Positions 23,176 to 31,287 of a stretch of DNA of 33,752 bases are shown here, in pieces. Origin of the DNA: Chloroflexota bacterium (GTDB lineage Bacteria; Chloroflexota; Anaerolineae; Anaerolineales; Villigracilaceae); NCBI GenBank assembly GCA_016208355.1, contig JACQYE010000042.1, positions 1-33,752 on the forward strand, written 5' to 3'. Both the position numbers and the translations under genes were made by a program. The first letter of the stretch is position 1, and each line of letters opens with the position of its first letter. The notes below the pieces were generated by a model that saw only the letters and a program-made list of their open reading frames with translations, searched no databases and was not told where the DNA came from.

Positions 23176-24765
23176 ATGGCTAACGTTTCCAACACATTGC
23201 CTCCAGATTACTGGAACACTTTCTCTCCTGGCAAGTCCGACATTGAGTTCATCAGCAATTACCTTTTCGAGAACGAGAGCCCGCTTACCGAAAAGGAAAT
23301 TGTCCCGATCCTGGTCGAAGAGCGCATCCGCGGCGAACGCGAAGCATTGCTCAAGCAGCAACAGGGCGGCAGCAATCGTTATCTTCCCGAAGGAAGCTAT
23401 CAGGTAGGGAACAAACTGGCTTTTCCAGCCCTGGAATGGCAAAAGGGCAAAGTTATTGACTTGCGCCCAGGCATCAATCCTTCGGTGGGCGAATTCGAAG
23501 TTATTGAGGTCGAGTTCGATGGTGGCTTGAAAAAGAAATTCGCTGCCCGGCTGGACGACCATAAACTGAACCATCCTGCGGAAGCCCCGGCCGAGGACGA
23601 AACTCTCGACTTGGCAAAAGTTATTTCTGTTCATGGCGCGGACCTGGAAACTGCCATTGCCAAAGGCCTGCGCGCAGACGACAATCTGGCCCAGATTGCC
23701 GGGCGTTGGTTCCCACGTGCCCTGCTGATGAACGTGAACGTAGGCCACTTGAACCTGGCCGAAGCCGTCCTGGACGAGGCAGCCGGCAAACCGCTCACAA
23801 CCGGGGCGCTCATCGAGCAGGTTGCCCTCCCGGGTACCGAAAACAAGAATTTGGTCGAATTCTCGATGAATTATGCCCTCCAGGAAGATGGCCGTTTCGA
23901 TGAAGTTGGACCGGCAGGCGAAGTACTCTGGTGTCTGAAGCGCCTTGAACCGGCTGATGTGCAGCAAATCCCGCTCCCCCTGCGATATACCGAAATACCG
24001 TATGAACGCTCGGCGCTGACAAAGGAGATGCTCGCACTGGAAGCGGCCATTGACGATGAACTGGGCGAAAGTGATTCTCCGGCGCAGGACGTGGCTGAAT
24101 TAACCATCAGCCTGACCTATCCTCATTGGCGGGCGGGCACGCTCCCGGTCTCCATACGCACCCGGAAACTTTTTCCCACGGCCTATGAATCAGAGCGAGT
24201 CCGCTTCACCCTCGTGGACGCTATTTCGAAGGAAGAGATACCAGCCTGGGTGGTGCGTCACCATGGTTATGTTGCCGGGCTGAAAAACCTTTATCAGAAA
24301 TATGGCCTTATTCCAGGAAGCCTTGTGACCTTGCGCCGCAGCCAGAAACCCGGGCAGGTCATCGTCGAGGCGCGTACCCGCCGCCCGATGCGCGATTGGG
24401 TTCGCACGGTTTTGGTTGGTTCTGATGGCGGGATTGTTTTTGCCAACTTGAAGCAGAACCTGACCACTGAGTTCAATGACCGGATGGTAGTCGCTGTCCC
24501 TGATGCTGCCGGGGTGGACGCGGCCTGTGAGCAGCTCACCAAGCAACGTGTGCCGTTCGAGAAACTTGTGGCGAATATGATGCAGGAATTGACGAAGATG
24601 AATGTCCAGGGGCATGTCCATGCCCAGGAGTTGTATTCTGCCCTCAACATCATCCGCCGCTGCCCGGCGGGCCCGTTGCTGGCCCACTTGTCCCAGTCAC
24701 CCGCTTACAAGCACGTTGGCGATTTACATTTCCGCATAACTGAGGCGGAGGGCGCAGATGAGTGA
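23176..24765 (+). CDS. Large conserved-looking protein of unknown function, possible winged-helix modules
   Basis: The 529-residue soluble protein has no signal peptide or membrane segment. The ATG at 23176 has AAGG seven bases upstream; an earlier start at 23113 would overlap the promoter area. Residues about 25-60 look helical (SPLTEKEIVPILVEERI). Residues about 80-140 alternate like a small beta-barrel (GNKLAFPALEWQKGKVID). The middle part (about 205-280) has helix-turn-helix-like spacing around LTTGALIEQVAL and SMNYALQEDGRFDEVG. A beta-rich segment follows, then a C-terminal helical part. It overlaps the next gene by eight bases. I do not recognise a named family; nucleic-acid binding is only a guess from the helix-turn-helix-like parts. 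Confidence 0.8.
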   Translation: MANVSNTLPPDYWNTFSPGKSDIEFISNYLFENESPLTEKEIVPILVEERIRGEREALLKQQQGGSNRYLPEGSYQVGNKLAFPALEWQKGKVIDLRPGINPSVGEFEVIEVEFDGGLKKKFAARLDDHKLNHPAEAPAEDETLDLAKVISVHGADLETAIAKGLRADDNLAQIAGRWFPRALLMNVNVGHLNLAEAVLDEAAGKPLTTGALIEQVALPGTENKNLVEFSMNYALQEDGRFDEVGPAGEVLWCLKRLEPADVQQIPLPLRYTEIPYERSALTKEMLALEAAIDDELGESDSPAQDVAELTISLTYPHWRAGTLPVSIRTRKLFPTAYESERVRFTLVDAISKEEIPAWVVRHHGYVAGLKNLYQKYGLIPGSLVTLRRSQKPGQVIVEARTRRPMRDWVRTVLVGSDGGIVFANLKQNLTTEFNDRMVVAVPDAAGVDAACEQLTKQRVPFEKLVANMMQELTKMNVQGHVHAQELYSALNIIRRCPAGPLLAHLSQSPAYKHVGDLHFRITEAEGADE

Positions 24766-25192
24766 AATAAGAAAATTCAGCCTGCTCAAACCCACGCTCC
24801 AGACGCCTTTCCACGTTGATTTCGAATGGTGGCGGGCCAATGACAACAACTGGCACGTGGCTCTCCATGATATGCTATGTCCCGAACATCAGGAGGCATT
24901 CGCTGGCCTGGCGGAAGGTCAATTGATAGACTGGGTTGACCCCGAGACGGCTGAAGTCCGCCAGATGGACGGGTTGCAGACCACGCTTATCAGCCATTGC
25001 GCCCAGCAGTCCGGGTTTCTTGATGCCCATACTGTTTTTATTGAAGCGATTTTCCGCCTATTCCTGGCGACCGGGAACAGGCCGCTTACTCCCGTAGAAC
25101 TCGGTGTGCGCCTCAACCGCCCGCCGGATGTGATCTTGAAGACAATTGCCGGACCGCGTGTCTATAAAGGGATCCGGCCTTATAATCCCTGA
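24758..25192 (+). CDS. Small protein of unknown function, partner of upstream gene
   Basis: The 144-residue protein starts at an ATG with GGAGG seven bases upstream, within the last codons of the preceding gene, so the pair is translationally linked. The first half is mixed strands with many aromatic residues (HVDFEWWRANDNNWHVAL). The last 50 residues (FLATGNRPLTPVELGVRLNR and then a GPRVYKGIRPY strand) look like a winged helix. No signal peptide or membrane segment. No named family recognised. Confidence 0.75.
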   Translation: MSEIRKFSLLKPTLQTPFHVDFEWWRANDNNWHVALHDMLCPEHQEAFAGLAEGQLIDWVDPETAEVRQMDGLQTTLISHCAQQSGFLDAHTVFIEAIFRLFLATGNRPLTPVELGVRLNRPPDVILKTIAGPRVYKGIRPYNP

Positions 25193-25200
25193 AATCAGGG
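25187..25200. repeat. Short hairpin between unknown module and tRNA gene
   Basis: CCCTGA and TCAGGG pair around AA, overlapping the stop codon of the 144-residue protein gene. It is followed by TTCAACAATT rather than a T-run, so it is at best a weak terminator for the upstream pair. Confidence 0.3.
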
Positions 25201-25210
25201 TTCAACAATT

Positions 25211-25283
25211 GCCCCTGTAGCTCAATGGACAGAGCACCTGCCTTCTAAGCAGTAGGCTGCGCGTTCGATCCGCGCCAGGGGCG
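25211..25283 (+). tRNA. tRNA-Arg (anticodon TCT)
   Basis: A full cloverleaf can be drawn over 73 bases. The acceptor stem is GCCCCTG/CAGGGGC, the D-arm GCTC/GAGC, the anticodon loop CTTCTAA with TCT at 25244-25246, and the T-arm GCGCG-TTCGATC-CGCGC, with discriminator G. It reads AGA. The top pair of the anticodon stem (position 27 with 43) is a C/T mismatch, and CCA is not fully encoded. A TATAAT at 25181-25186 could serve as its -10 element. Confidence 0.96.
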
Positions 25284-25296
25284 CAGGCTTATCTCC

Positions 25297-25331
25297 CCCA
25301 GCATTTCTCGAATCGGGAGCAGATAGCTGGG
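25297..25331. repeat. Imperfect stem-loop after tRNA-Arg
   Basis: CCCAGC (25297-25302) and GCTGGG (25326-25331) can pair across 23 bases that contain a smaller CTC/GAG stem. It lies between the tRNA end and the ribosome site (GGAGG at 25341) of the thiol peroxidase gene. It may end the tRNA transcript or shape the tpx leader. Confidence 0.35.
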
Positions 25332-25350
25332 AAAAGAACTGGAGGCATCC

Positions 25351-25875
25351 ATGACCAGTGAACGTGTCGGACTTGTAAAATTCAGGGGCCTGGATGTAAC
25401 CATCCTCGGCAAAGACCTGCAACCGGGGGATGCCGCGCCTGAGTTCACTGTCCAGTCTCAGGATTGGGCGGCGTTCAATGGCTTGGCAGACACTGCTGGG
25501 AAAGTGCGCATCATTTCAGCCGTCCTGTCGTTGGATACTGATGTTTGTGACCGTGAGACGCGCCACTTCAACCAGGAAGCGGCTGCGCTTGGCAGCGACA
25601 TCGCCATTCTGGTCATCAGTACCGATCTGCCTTATACCCAAAAGCGTTGGTGTGGCGCTGCGGGGGTGGAGCAGGTAATTGTGCTTTCTGATCACATGGC
25701 GGTTGACTTTGGTCAGAAGTATGGCTGTCTTATCAAGGAAGTGCGTGTCTTGCGCCGGGCTGTTTTTGTAGTAGACCGGAGCGGGAAGGTCGTCTATGCC
25801 GCCTACATGCCCGCGTTGGGCGTGGAGCCGGAATATGCCGAGGTGTTGGCGGCGGCGAAAGCCGCGCTCGGGTAA
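25351..25875 (+). CDS. tpx: Thiol peroxidase (Tpx-family peroxiredoxin)
   Basis: Tpx reduces hydrogen peroxide and organic hydroperoxides with thioredoxin. The 174-residue protein has the family opening VKFRGLDVTILG and GDAAPEFTV. The peroxidatic Cys66 sits in LDTDVCDRETRHFN, and the resolving Cys101 in KRWCGAAGVEQV, at the spacing expected for atypical 2-Cys Tpx. Asp replaces the usual Pro or Gly in the TxxC motif. No signal peptide, so cytoplasmic. It has GGAGG five bases before the ATG and is followed closely by hsp20, which suggests a stress-protection operon. Confidence 0.94.
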   Translation: MTSERVGLVKFRGLDVTILGKDLQPGDAAPEFTVQSQDWAAFNGLADTAGKVRIISAVLSLDTDVCDRETRHFNQEAAALGSDIAILVISTDLPYTQKRWCGAAGVEQVIVLSDHMAVDFGQKYGCLIKEVRVLRRAVFVVDRSGKVVYAAYMPALGVEPEYAEVLAAAKAALG

Positions 25876-25886
25876 GGAGCAAGACC

Positions 25887-26291
25887 ATGTCCACCGTGAT
25901 CTGGAGATCTGAACTAACAACGGATAGAAGAGTCGCCACGTTACAAGCGATTGGCTGGCAGGTGGGTATCCGCTCGTACGCCTGGAGCCCCCCAACGGAT
26001 GTGTACGAAACGGAAGCCAGTTTCGTCGTCCGGGTGGAAGTGGCCGGGATGAACGAATCAGACTTTACCATCGAAGTGGACGGGCACACGCTTGTTGTCA
26101 GCGGGGTACGCATTGATTCACAGGAAAGGCGCGCCTATCACCAGATGGAGATCCGCTTCGGCGAATTCAGCACCAGCGTGGAGTTGCCTTTGGGCATGGA
26201 TACCCAGCATGCCGAAGCCGATTACAAAGACGGTTTCCTCGCTATCATCTTCCCCAAATTAAAACCAACCGGAATAACGATCCAGGGATAA
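25887..26291 (+). CDS. Small heat shock protein, Hsp20/alpha-crystallin family
   Basis: The 134-residue protein has an alpha-crystallin domain (about 37-125): PPTDVYETEASFVVRVEVAG at its start, a DFTIEVDGHTLVVSG strand pair, and the consensus end ADYKDGFLAIIFPK. A C-terminal I-T-I motif (130-132) fits oligomer contacts. Such proteins hold unfolding proteins for refolding by ATP-dependent chaperones or for degradation. It has AAGGAG before the ATG, 11 bases after tpx, and lies six bases before lon. No CIRCE-type operator was seen upstream. Confidence 0.93.
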   Translation: MSTVIWRSELTTDRRVATLQAIGWQVGIRSYAWSPPTDVYETEASFVVRVEVAGMNESDFTIEVDGHTLVVSGVRIDSQERRAYHQMEIRFGEFSTSVELPLGMDTQHAEADYKDGFLAIIFPKLKPTGITIQG

Positions 26292-26297
26292 TCATTC

Positions 26298-28886
26298 ATG
26301 TCTGCATCTCGCTGGCATTCTGGCTTACTGGAACCTTTCGACTGGCTGCAAGAAAACGACTCGTCCCTTGATGAGTTATTCCTGCCGTCCATTTTTACAC
26401 GCCTCCAGAAAAAAGAGGGCCAGGAGAAAGGTCCCGAAAAGACCGTGCCGGCGGAAGGCGAGGTATCGAAACTGCCGGAAATTATCCCGATCCTGCCCCT
26501 GCGCGGGGTGGTCGTCTTCCCGCAGACCGCGGTCCCGCTGACCATCGGCCAGCCGCGCTCCATCCGTCTGGTGGATGATGTTTCTGTTACTCCCGATAAA
26601 CTGGTGGGCTTGGTGGCGGCGCGCAACCCGGACCTGGAAAATCCCGGTCCCGCGGACCTGTATCCTGTCGGCACGATTGCGTCGGTCCACCGCCTTTTCC
26701 GCGCCCCGGATAACACCATCCGCCTGCTGGTGCAGGGACTCATGCGTTTCCGGTTGGTGGAATTCACTTCGGAGGAACCGTATCTTCAGGCACGGGTGGA
26801 GATTGCCCCGGAATTGGTGGAGACCGGACTGGAGATTGATGCGCTGGCGCGCACGGCGCGCGACCAGTTTGACCAAATCTCCCAATTGACCCCCTCCATT
26901 CCGCGCGAACTCGTCGCTTCCATTACTCAGTTGGAAGACCCACTCCAGACCGTGTACACGATTGCGAATTTCCAACGCATCGAACTGCGGGATGCCCAGA
27001 CGATCCTGGAGCTGGATTCGACCCGATCCAAGCTGGAGAAACTGGTGGATTTGCTGGTGCGCGAGGCGGAAGTCTTGCAACTCGGCGCAAAGATCCAGAA
27101 TGAAGCGCGCTCGGGGATCGAAAAAGTTCAGCGCGAATACTTCCTGCGCGAGCAGATGAAAGCCATCCAGAAGGAACTCGGCGAGAAGGACGAGCAAGCG
27201 GTAGAGGTGGAGGAATTTCATACAAAGATTGAAGCCGCCAAAATGCCCGAAGAGGCCGAGAAGATGGCGCGCCGCGAACTGGACCGCATGTCGCGCCTGC
27301 CCTCGGCTGCAGCGGAATACGGCGTCATTCGCACCTACCTAGACTGGCTGGTATCCATACCGTGGAGCAAGGCCACCGATGACAACCTCGATATCGCCCA
27401 TGCCCGCCAGGTGCTGGACCAGGATCACTACGGGCTGGAAGATGTCAAGGAACGCATCCTCGAATTCCTTGCCATCCGTAAACTGCGCCTGGAACGCAAG
27501 GATGAAACCAGGAAAGCCTCGAAAGACCTCATCCGCCGCGAACGCGAGGGCGTCATCCTGTGCTTCATCGGTCCGCCCGGGGTGGGCAAGACCTCGCTGG
27601 GACAGTCCATTGCCCGCGCCATGGAACGGAAGTTCATCCGCGCCTCTTTGGGGGGTGTGCGCGACGAGGCCGAAATCCGCGGCCACCGCCGGACGTACAT
27701 CGGCGCGATGCCAGGGCGCATCCTCCAGTCGCTGCGCCGCGCGGAGTCGCGCAACCCGGTCTTTATGCTGGATGAGATAGACAAACTGACCTTCGATTTC
27801 CACGGCGACCCGGCCTCGGCCCTGCTCGAAGTCCTCGACCCGGAGCAGAACGTCGAGTTCCGCGACAACTATCTGGAAGTGGCCTACGATCTTTCGCAGG
27901 TATTCTTCATTACCACTGCCAACCAGCTGGAGACCATCCCCAGTCCCTTGCTCGACCGCATGGAGATCATACATCTTTCGGGTTACACAGAAACCGAGAA
28001 AATCGCCATCGCCAAAGGTTACCTCATCCCGCGCCAGGTGCGTGAGAACAGCCTGCATCCGGAGGAGGTTTCCTTCACCCGTGACGCCTTGAAAACCATC
28101 ATCAATGAATACACGCGCGAGGCGGGCGTCCGCAACCTGGAACGCAAGATTGGCGCCATCTGCCGGAAAGTCGGGACGCGCATCGCCGAGGGGAAGAAGC
28201 AATCGGCGAAAGTCACGCCCAAGGCAGCGCGTGAACTCCTTGGTCATCCCATCTTCCTCGAAAACGAAGAAATTGACACGCGCACTTCAATTCCCGGCGT
28301 CGTCCCCGGCCTGGCTTGGACGCCCTTCGGCGGCGACATCCTCTTCATCGAGGCCACCCGCATGGACGGGGCAAAAGGTTTCCAGGTCACAGGTTCGGTT
28401 GGAAACGTGATGCAGGAGTCCGCCCGCGCCGCACTCTCTTATGTCCGCTCCCATGCCGGCGAGATTGGCATCCCGGCAGATTTTTTCGAGAAAACAGACA
28501 TACATCTGCACATCCCGGCCGGTTCCCAGCCTAAAGACGGCCCTTCAGCCGGGGTCACCATTGCCACTGCGCTGGTGTCCTTGATTTCCGGGAGGCCGAT
28601 CAAGAAAGGCGTCAGCATGACTGGCGAGATCACCCTGCGCGGACAGGTCATGCCGGTTGGCGGGATCAAGGAAAAGATGCTGGCCGCCCACCGCGCCGGT
28701 ATCAAGACTGTCATCCTGCCGAAGCGCAACCAGCTCGACCTGGAAGATGTCCCGAAAGAAATAACAAAGGAAATGGCCTTTGTATTTGCCGGTTCGGTCA
28801 ATGACGTTTTGAAAGCGGCCCTGGAAAAACCAATCAGGCCGGTGCGTACGAAAAAATCCAAACCCGCGAGTCAAGAGAATGACTAA
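26298..28886 (+). CDS. lon: ATP-dependent Lon protease
   Basis: Lon degrades misfolded and regulatory proteins in the cytoplasm. The 862-residue product has an N-terminal substrate-binding domain ([20 protein letters not shown], from about 60), and the AAA+ module with Walker [10 protein letters not shown] (425-433) and a DEIDKL Walker B. The C-terminal protease domain carries Ser750 in PKDGPSAG and Lys793 in [14 protein letters not shown], the expected catalytic dyad. Residues 1-60 are an extra charged extension before the conserved core. No strong ribosome site precedes the ATG, and coupling to hsp20 is likely. Its end overlaps the receiver gene by eight bases. Confidence 0.97.
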   Translation: MSASRWHSGLLEPFDWLQENDSSLDELFLPSIFTRLQKKEGQEKGPEKTVPAEGEVSKLPEIIPILPLRGVVVFPQTAVPLTIGQPRSIRLVDDVSVTPDKLVGLVAARNPDLENPGPADLYPVGTIASVHRLFRAPDNTIRLLVQGLMRFRLVEFTSEEPYLQARVEIAPELVETGLEIDALARTARDQFDQISQLTPSIPRELVASITQLEDPLQTVYTIANFQRIELRDAQTILELDSTRSKLEKLVDLLVREAEVLQLGAKIQNEARSGIEKVQREYFLREQMKAIQKELGEKDEQAVEVEEFHTKIEAAKMPEEAEKMARRELDRMSRLPSAAAEYGVIRTYLDWLVSIPWSKATDDNLDIAHARQVLDQDHYGLEDVKERILEFLAIRKLRLERKDETRKASKDLIRREREGVILCFIGPPGVGKTSLGQSIARAMERKFIRASLGGVRDEAEIRGHRRTYIGAMPGRILQSLRRAESRNPVFMLDEIDKLTFDFHGDPASALLEVLDPEQNVEFRDNYLEVAYDLSQVFFITTANQLETIPSPLLDRMEIIHLSGYTETEKIAIAKGYLIPRQVRENSLHPEEVSFTRDALKTIINEYTREAGVRNLERKIGAICRKVGTRIAEGKKQSAKVTPKAARELLGHPIFLENEEIDTRTSIPGVVPGLAWTPFGGDILFIEATRMDGAKGFQVTGSVGNVMQESARAALSYVRSHAGEIGIPADFFEKTDIHLHIPAGSQPKDGPSAGVTIATALVSLISGRPIKKGVSMTGEITLRGQVMPVGGIKEKMLAAHRAGIKTVILPKRNQLDLEDVPKEITKEMAFVFAGSVNDVLKAALEKPIRPVRTKKSKPASQEND

Positions 28887-29229
28887 AATCCTTCTGGCCG
28901 ACGACGATTTCACCATGGTTACCCTTCTCAAAACTCTCCTGGGGATGGAAGGGTACGAGACGGCCTCTTTGTTGGATAAGGCAGGCGACGTTCTTGATAA
29001 CATCCGCCGCGAAAAACCGGACATTATCCTGCTTGATGTCCATCTGGGAGATCGCAATGGCGTGGAACTTGTCCGGCAGATGCGTGAGACAGACGACCTG
29101 AGGAATGTCCGTGTGATCATGGTCTCGGGCATTGACAAATCAGACGAATGCTTCATCGCGGGCGCGAACGATTTCCTGCTCAAGCCTTACATGCCGGAAG
29201 AATTGTTCAGTAAACTGCGGGCGGTGTAA
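28879..29229 (+). CDS. CheY-like single-domain response regulator
   Basis: The 116-residue protein is one receiver domain. It has acidic residues at 8-10 (LLADDD), phospho-acceptor Asp53 in IILLDVHLG, switch Ser83 in MVSGID and Lys102 in LLKPYMP. There is no output domain, so it must act by protein contact. No histidine kinase gene is in this window. Its ATG lies within the last codons of lon, an uncommon pairing that makes co-expression very likely. The next gene starts on the last base of its stop codon. Confidence 0.93.
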   Translation: MTKILLADDDFTMVTLLKTLLGMEGYETASLLDKAGDVLDNIRREKPDIILLDVHLGDRNGVELVRQMRETDDLRNVRVIMVSGIDKSDECFIAGANDFLLKPYMPEELFSKLRAV

Positions 29230-29666
29230 TGGACCTGAAACCTGCTCTGCAGATTCGTGAGTTTTCCTACCCTGAGGATTACCCTGCCGCCCGCACCCTG
29301 TGGGAGAATGCTGGTCCCGGCATCCAACTGCGCCGCTCCGATACCCCGGAAGAGATCGAGAAAAAATTAGCGCGCGACCCTGACCTGTTCCTCGTCGCCG
29401 AACTGGAGGGGCAACTCGTCGGTACGGTCCTCGGCGGCTTTGACGGGCGGCGCGGACTTATTTATCACCTGGCAGTTGAGGCCTCTGTTCGCGAGCACGG
29501 CATTGGCGCTGTCTTGATGGAAGAAGTGGAAAGGCGGTTGAAAGCCAAAGGCTGTATTAGAAATTACTTGCTGGTTACGACCGAAAACGAACAGGCGATG
29601 CGTTTTTACGAAAAACGCGGCTGGTCGCGAATGGATAGTGTTTTCATTTACGGGAAAGACCTTTAG
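29229..29666 (+). CDS. GNAT-family N-acetyltransferase
   Basis: The 145-residue protein shows a standard GNAT fold. LFLVAELEGQLVGTVLGG is followed by the core strand IYHLAVEASVREHGIGAVLMEEV (the R-x-x-G-x-G type acetyl-CoA loop). The C-terminal block NEQAMRFYEKRGWSRMD is typical of YpeA-like or RimI-like acetyltransferases. The ATG shares one base with the upstream stop (TAATG). The acceptor substrate cannot be read from sequence. Confidence 0.9.
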   Translation: MDLKPALQIREFSYPEDYPAARTLWENAGPGIQLRRSDTPEEIEKKLARDPDLFLVAELEGQLVGTVLGGFDGRRGLIYHLAVEASVREHGIGAVLMEEVERRLKAKGCIRNYLLVTTENEQAMRFYEKRGWSRMDSVFIYGKDL

Positions 29667-30161
29667 ATGACTCTGCGCTTTGCCATCCTGACCGCCTCCG
29701 ACCGTTCGGCCCGGGGTGAACGCCCCGACCTCTCGGGCCCGGCTTTGGCGGAACTTGTCAAATCCCGGGGCTGGACCGTCGTTCGCCAGGCCATCCTCCC
29801 TGATGACTTGATTGCCCTGCGTGAGACCCTCTCCGCCTGGGCGGACCGCGGCGACCTGGACATCATCCTCGTCACGGGCGGCACCGGTTTTGCCCCGCGT
29901 GACATCACGCCCGAAGCGACGCGCGCCGTCATTGACCGCGAAGCCCCCGGCCTGGCCGAATCCATGCGCGCCGCCAGCCTCCAGGTCACGCCCCACGCCA
30001 TGCTCTCGCGCGGCGTGTGCGGCATCCGCGCCAGCACGCTCATCATCAACCTGCCTGGCAGTCCGAAAGCCGCGGTGGAGAATCTGCAAACCATTCTCCC
30101 TGTTTTACCGCATGCTGTTGAATTAATGCACGATTCCCCTGATGCGGAAAGCCATCATTAG
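29667..30161 (+). CDS. MoaB/MogA-family molybdopterin biosynthesis protein
   Basis: The 164-residue protein opens RFAILTASDRSARGERPDLSGP and has the family signature VTGGTGFAPRDITPEATRAV (GGTG at 71-74), followed by INLPGSPKAAVENL. Members adenylylate molybdopterin before metal insertion or have related roles. MoaB and MogA cannot be separated safely by eye. It starts directly after the GNAT stop with no gap. No other molybdenum cofactor genes are visible, except the related N-terminal domain of CinA elsewhere in the window. Confidence 0.9.
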   Translation: MTLRFAILTASDRSARGERPDLSGPALAELVKSRGWTVVRQAILPDDLIALRETLSAWADRGDLDIILVTGGTGFAPRDITPEATRAVIDREAPGLAESMRAASLQVTPHAMLSRGVCGIRASTLIINLPGSPKAAVENLQTILPVLPHAVELMHDSPDAESHH

Positions 30162-30220
30162 AAAGCTCGATCATCGTCAATACCCAATCGTCAACCTTCC
30201 AACCCGTCACCAATTGGTAG

Positions 30221-30226
30221 TATAAT
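30221..30226 (+). promoter_or_regulatory. Candidate -10 element for elongation factor P gene
   Basis: A perfect TATAAT 49 bases before the efp start. The -35 region is weak. Two direct copies of ATCGTCAA (30173-30180 and 30187-30194) stand upstream. Confidence 0.4.
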
Positions 30227-30274
30227 CCCGCCCGTTTGCTTCGACTCGAACCACCAGAAAAGGAAAGAATTTTT

Positions 30275-30832
30275 ATGATTGACGTCAACGATCTCCGCAA
30301 AGGCGTAACTTTTGAACTTGAAGGCAATCTCTTCAAAGTCACCGAATACAGCCATCATAAACCCGGACGCGGCAACGCCACCATCAAGATCAAAGCCCGC
30401 AACCTGCGCACCGGCTCCAACCTGGAAAAAACTTTCATCTCCGGTTCGCAGGTCCAGGAAGCCCGCCTCGACTTTCACAACGTCCAGTATCTGTATAACG
30501 ACGGCGAAAATTACTACTTCATGGACCAGGAAACCTTCGAGCAGCCGGGCATATCCAAAGACATCCTGGGCGACTCGGTCAGTTTCCTCCAGGAAGGCAT
30601 GACCTGCAAATTAACCTTCTACAAGGGCGCGCCGCTTGATATTGAATTGCCCCTCACGGTGGACCTGAAAGTCATCTATGCCGAAGTGGCTGTGCGCGGC
30701 GATACCGCCACCGGTGTGACCAAGAAGGTTAAGGTGGAAACCGGCGCCGAGGTACAGTGCCCGAACTTCGTCAAGGAAGGCGATACCATCCGCGTCGACA
30801 CTCGTGACGGCACGTACGTTACCCGCGCCTAG
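30275..30832 (+). CDS. efp: Translation elongation factor P with Arg at the tip loop
   Basis: EF-P relieves ribosome stalling at polyproline. The 185-residue product has the three-domain length and order of the family: an N-terminal KOW-like domain, a central OB domain, and a C-terminal OB domain with GDTIRVDTRDGTYVTRA. The tip loop that reaches the peptidyl-transferase centre reads KPGRGNA, putting Arg32 where many species have a modifiable Lys. The ATG at 30275 has AAAAGGAAAG upstream; an upstream TTG start would only add 13 unlike residues. Confidence 0.97.
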   Translation: MIDVNDLRKGVTFELEGNLFKVTEYSHHKPGRGNATIKIKARNLRTGSNLEKTFISGSQVQEARLDFHNVQYLYNDGENYYFMDQETFEQPGISKDILGDSVSFLQEGMTCKLTFYKGAPLDIELPLTVDLKVIYAEVAVRGDTATGVTKKVKVETGAEVQCPNFVKEGDTIRVDTRDGTYVTRA

Positions 30833-30841
30833 CAAATACCC

Positions 30842-30887
30842 TCCCGCAGGCCTGTCCTGGGCAAAGCGAAGGATCGAACCTGCGGGA
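30842..30887. repeat. Inverted repeat reaching the start of the Cys-rich protein gene
   Basis: TCCCGCAGG (30842-30850) and CCTGCGGGA (30879-30887) are perfect complements. Inside is a TCCT/AGGA pair with GGGCAAAGCGA between, like a known type of short interspersed bacterial palindrome. It starts ten bases after the efp stop and ends two bases before the next ATG. Confidence 0.6.
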
Positions 30888-30889
30888 AG

Positions 30890-31222
30890 ATGTCCAAAAC
30901 GATGAAGACCCCTGCCGGTTCCGAATGTAAATATTTTTACGGCGACTACTACCGCGGGCGCAACCTGGAAGAGTGCCGTTTGCTCGGTCTTGCCTGGACC
31001 CGAGGCCTGTGCGCCACGTGCCCAGTCCCATCTGTTGCCCGCGCCAACGCCTGTGAGACGATGCGCCTGCGCGCCGAGGTGGTCCGCCCGCTGGCGGCGC
31101 TTTTCCAGAAACGCGTCAAGGTGACGGCTTTCTGTGAAAAGACCGGGCGTTCGGGTTTTGACCCACACATCGGCTGCGGCGACTGCCATCCCGTCCCGTC
31201 AGTTTTTGAAGTCGGAAAATAA
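30890..31222 (+). CDS. Small Cys-rich protein, possible metal or Fe-S binding
   Basis: The 110-residue protein has eight cysteines: 13, 29, 41, 44, 55, 82, 96 and 99. The CATC (41-44) and CGDC (96-99) pairs are typical metal-binding spacings. C13 in SECKYFYGDYY, C29 and C55 could complete a site with the first pair. No signal peptide or membrane segment. An ATG four codons in is an alternative start. The ribosome site is inside a hairpin. No named family recognised; a zinc or iron-sulfur site is inferred from spacing. Confidence 0.78.
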   Translation: MSKTMKTPAGSECKYFYGDYYRGRNLEECRLLGLAWTRGLCATCPVPSVARANACETMRLRAEVVRPLAALFQKRVKVTAFCEKTGRSGFDPHIGCGDCHPVPSVFEVGK

Positions 31223-31287
31223 ACCCTTTGCGGGGGATTTATCTATACCAAACGATTGTTGTTGCAACCTGGAAAACATCAAGGCCT

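Noticed and set aside
25860-26300. CIRCE or HAIR-type heat shock operator near hsp20 and lon
   Set aside because: No inverted repeat matching TTAGCACTC or the HAIR consensus was seen.
27339-28247. Long minus-strand open frame opposite lon
   Set aside because: It is the shadow of the lon coding frame; Lon motifs are unambiguous.
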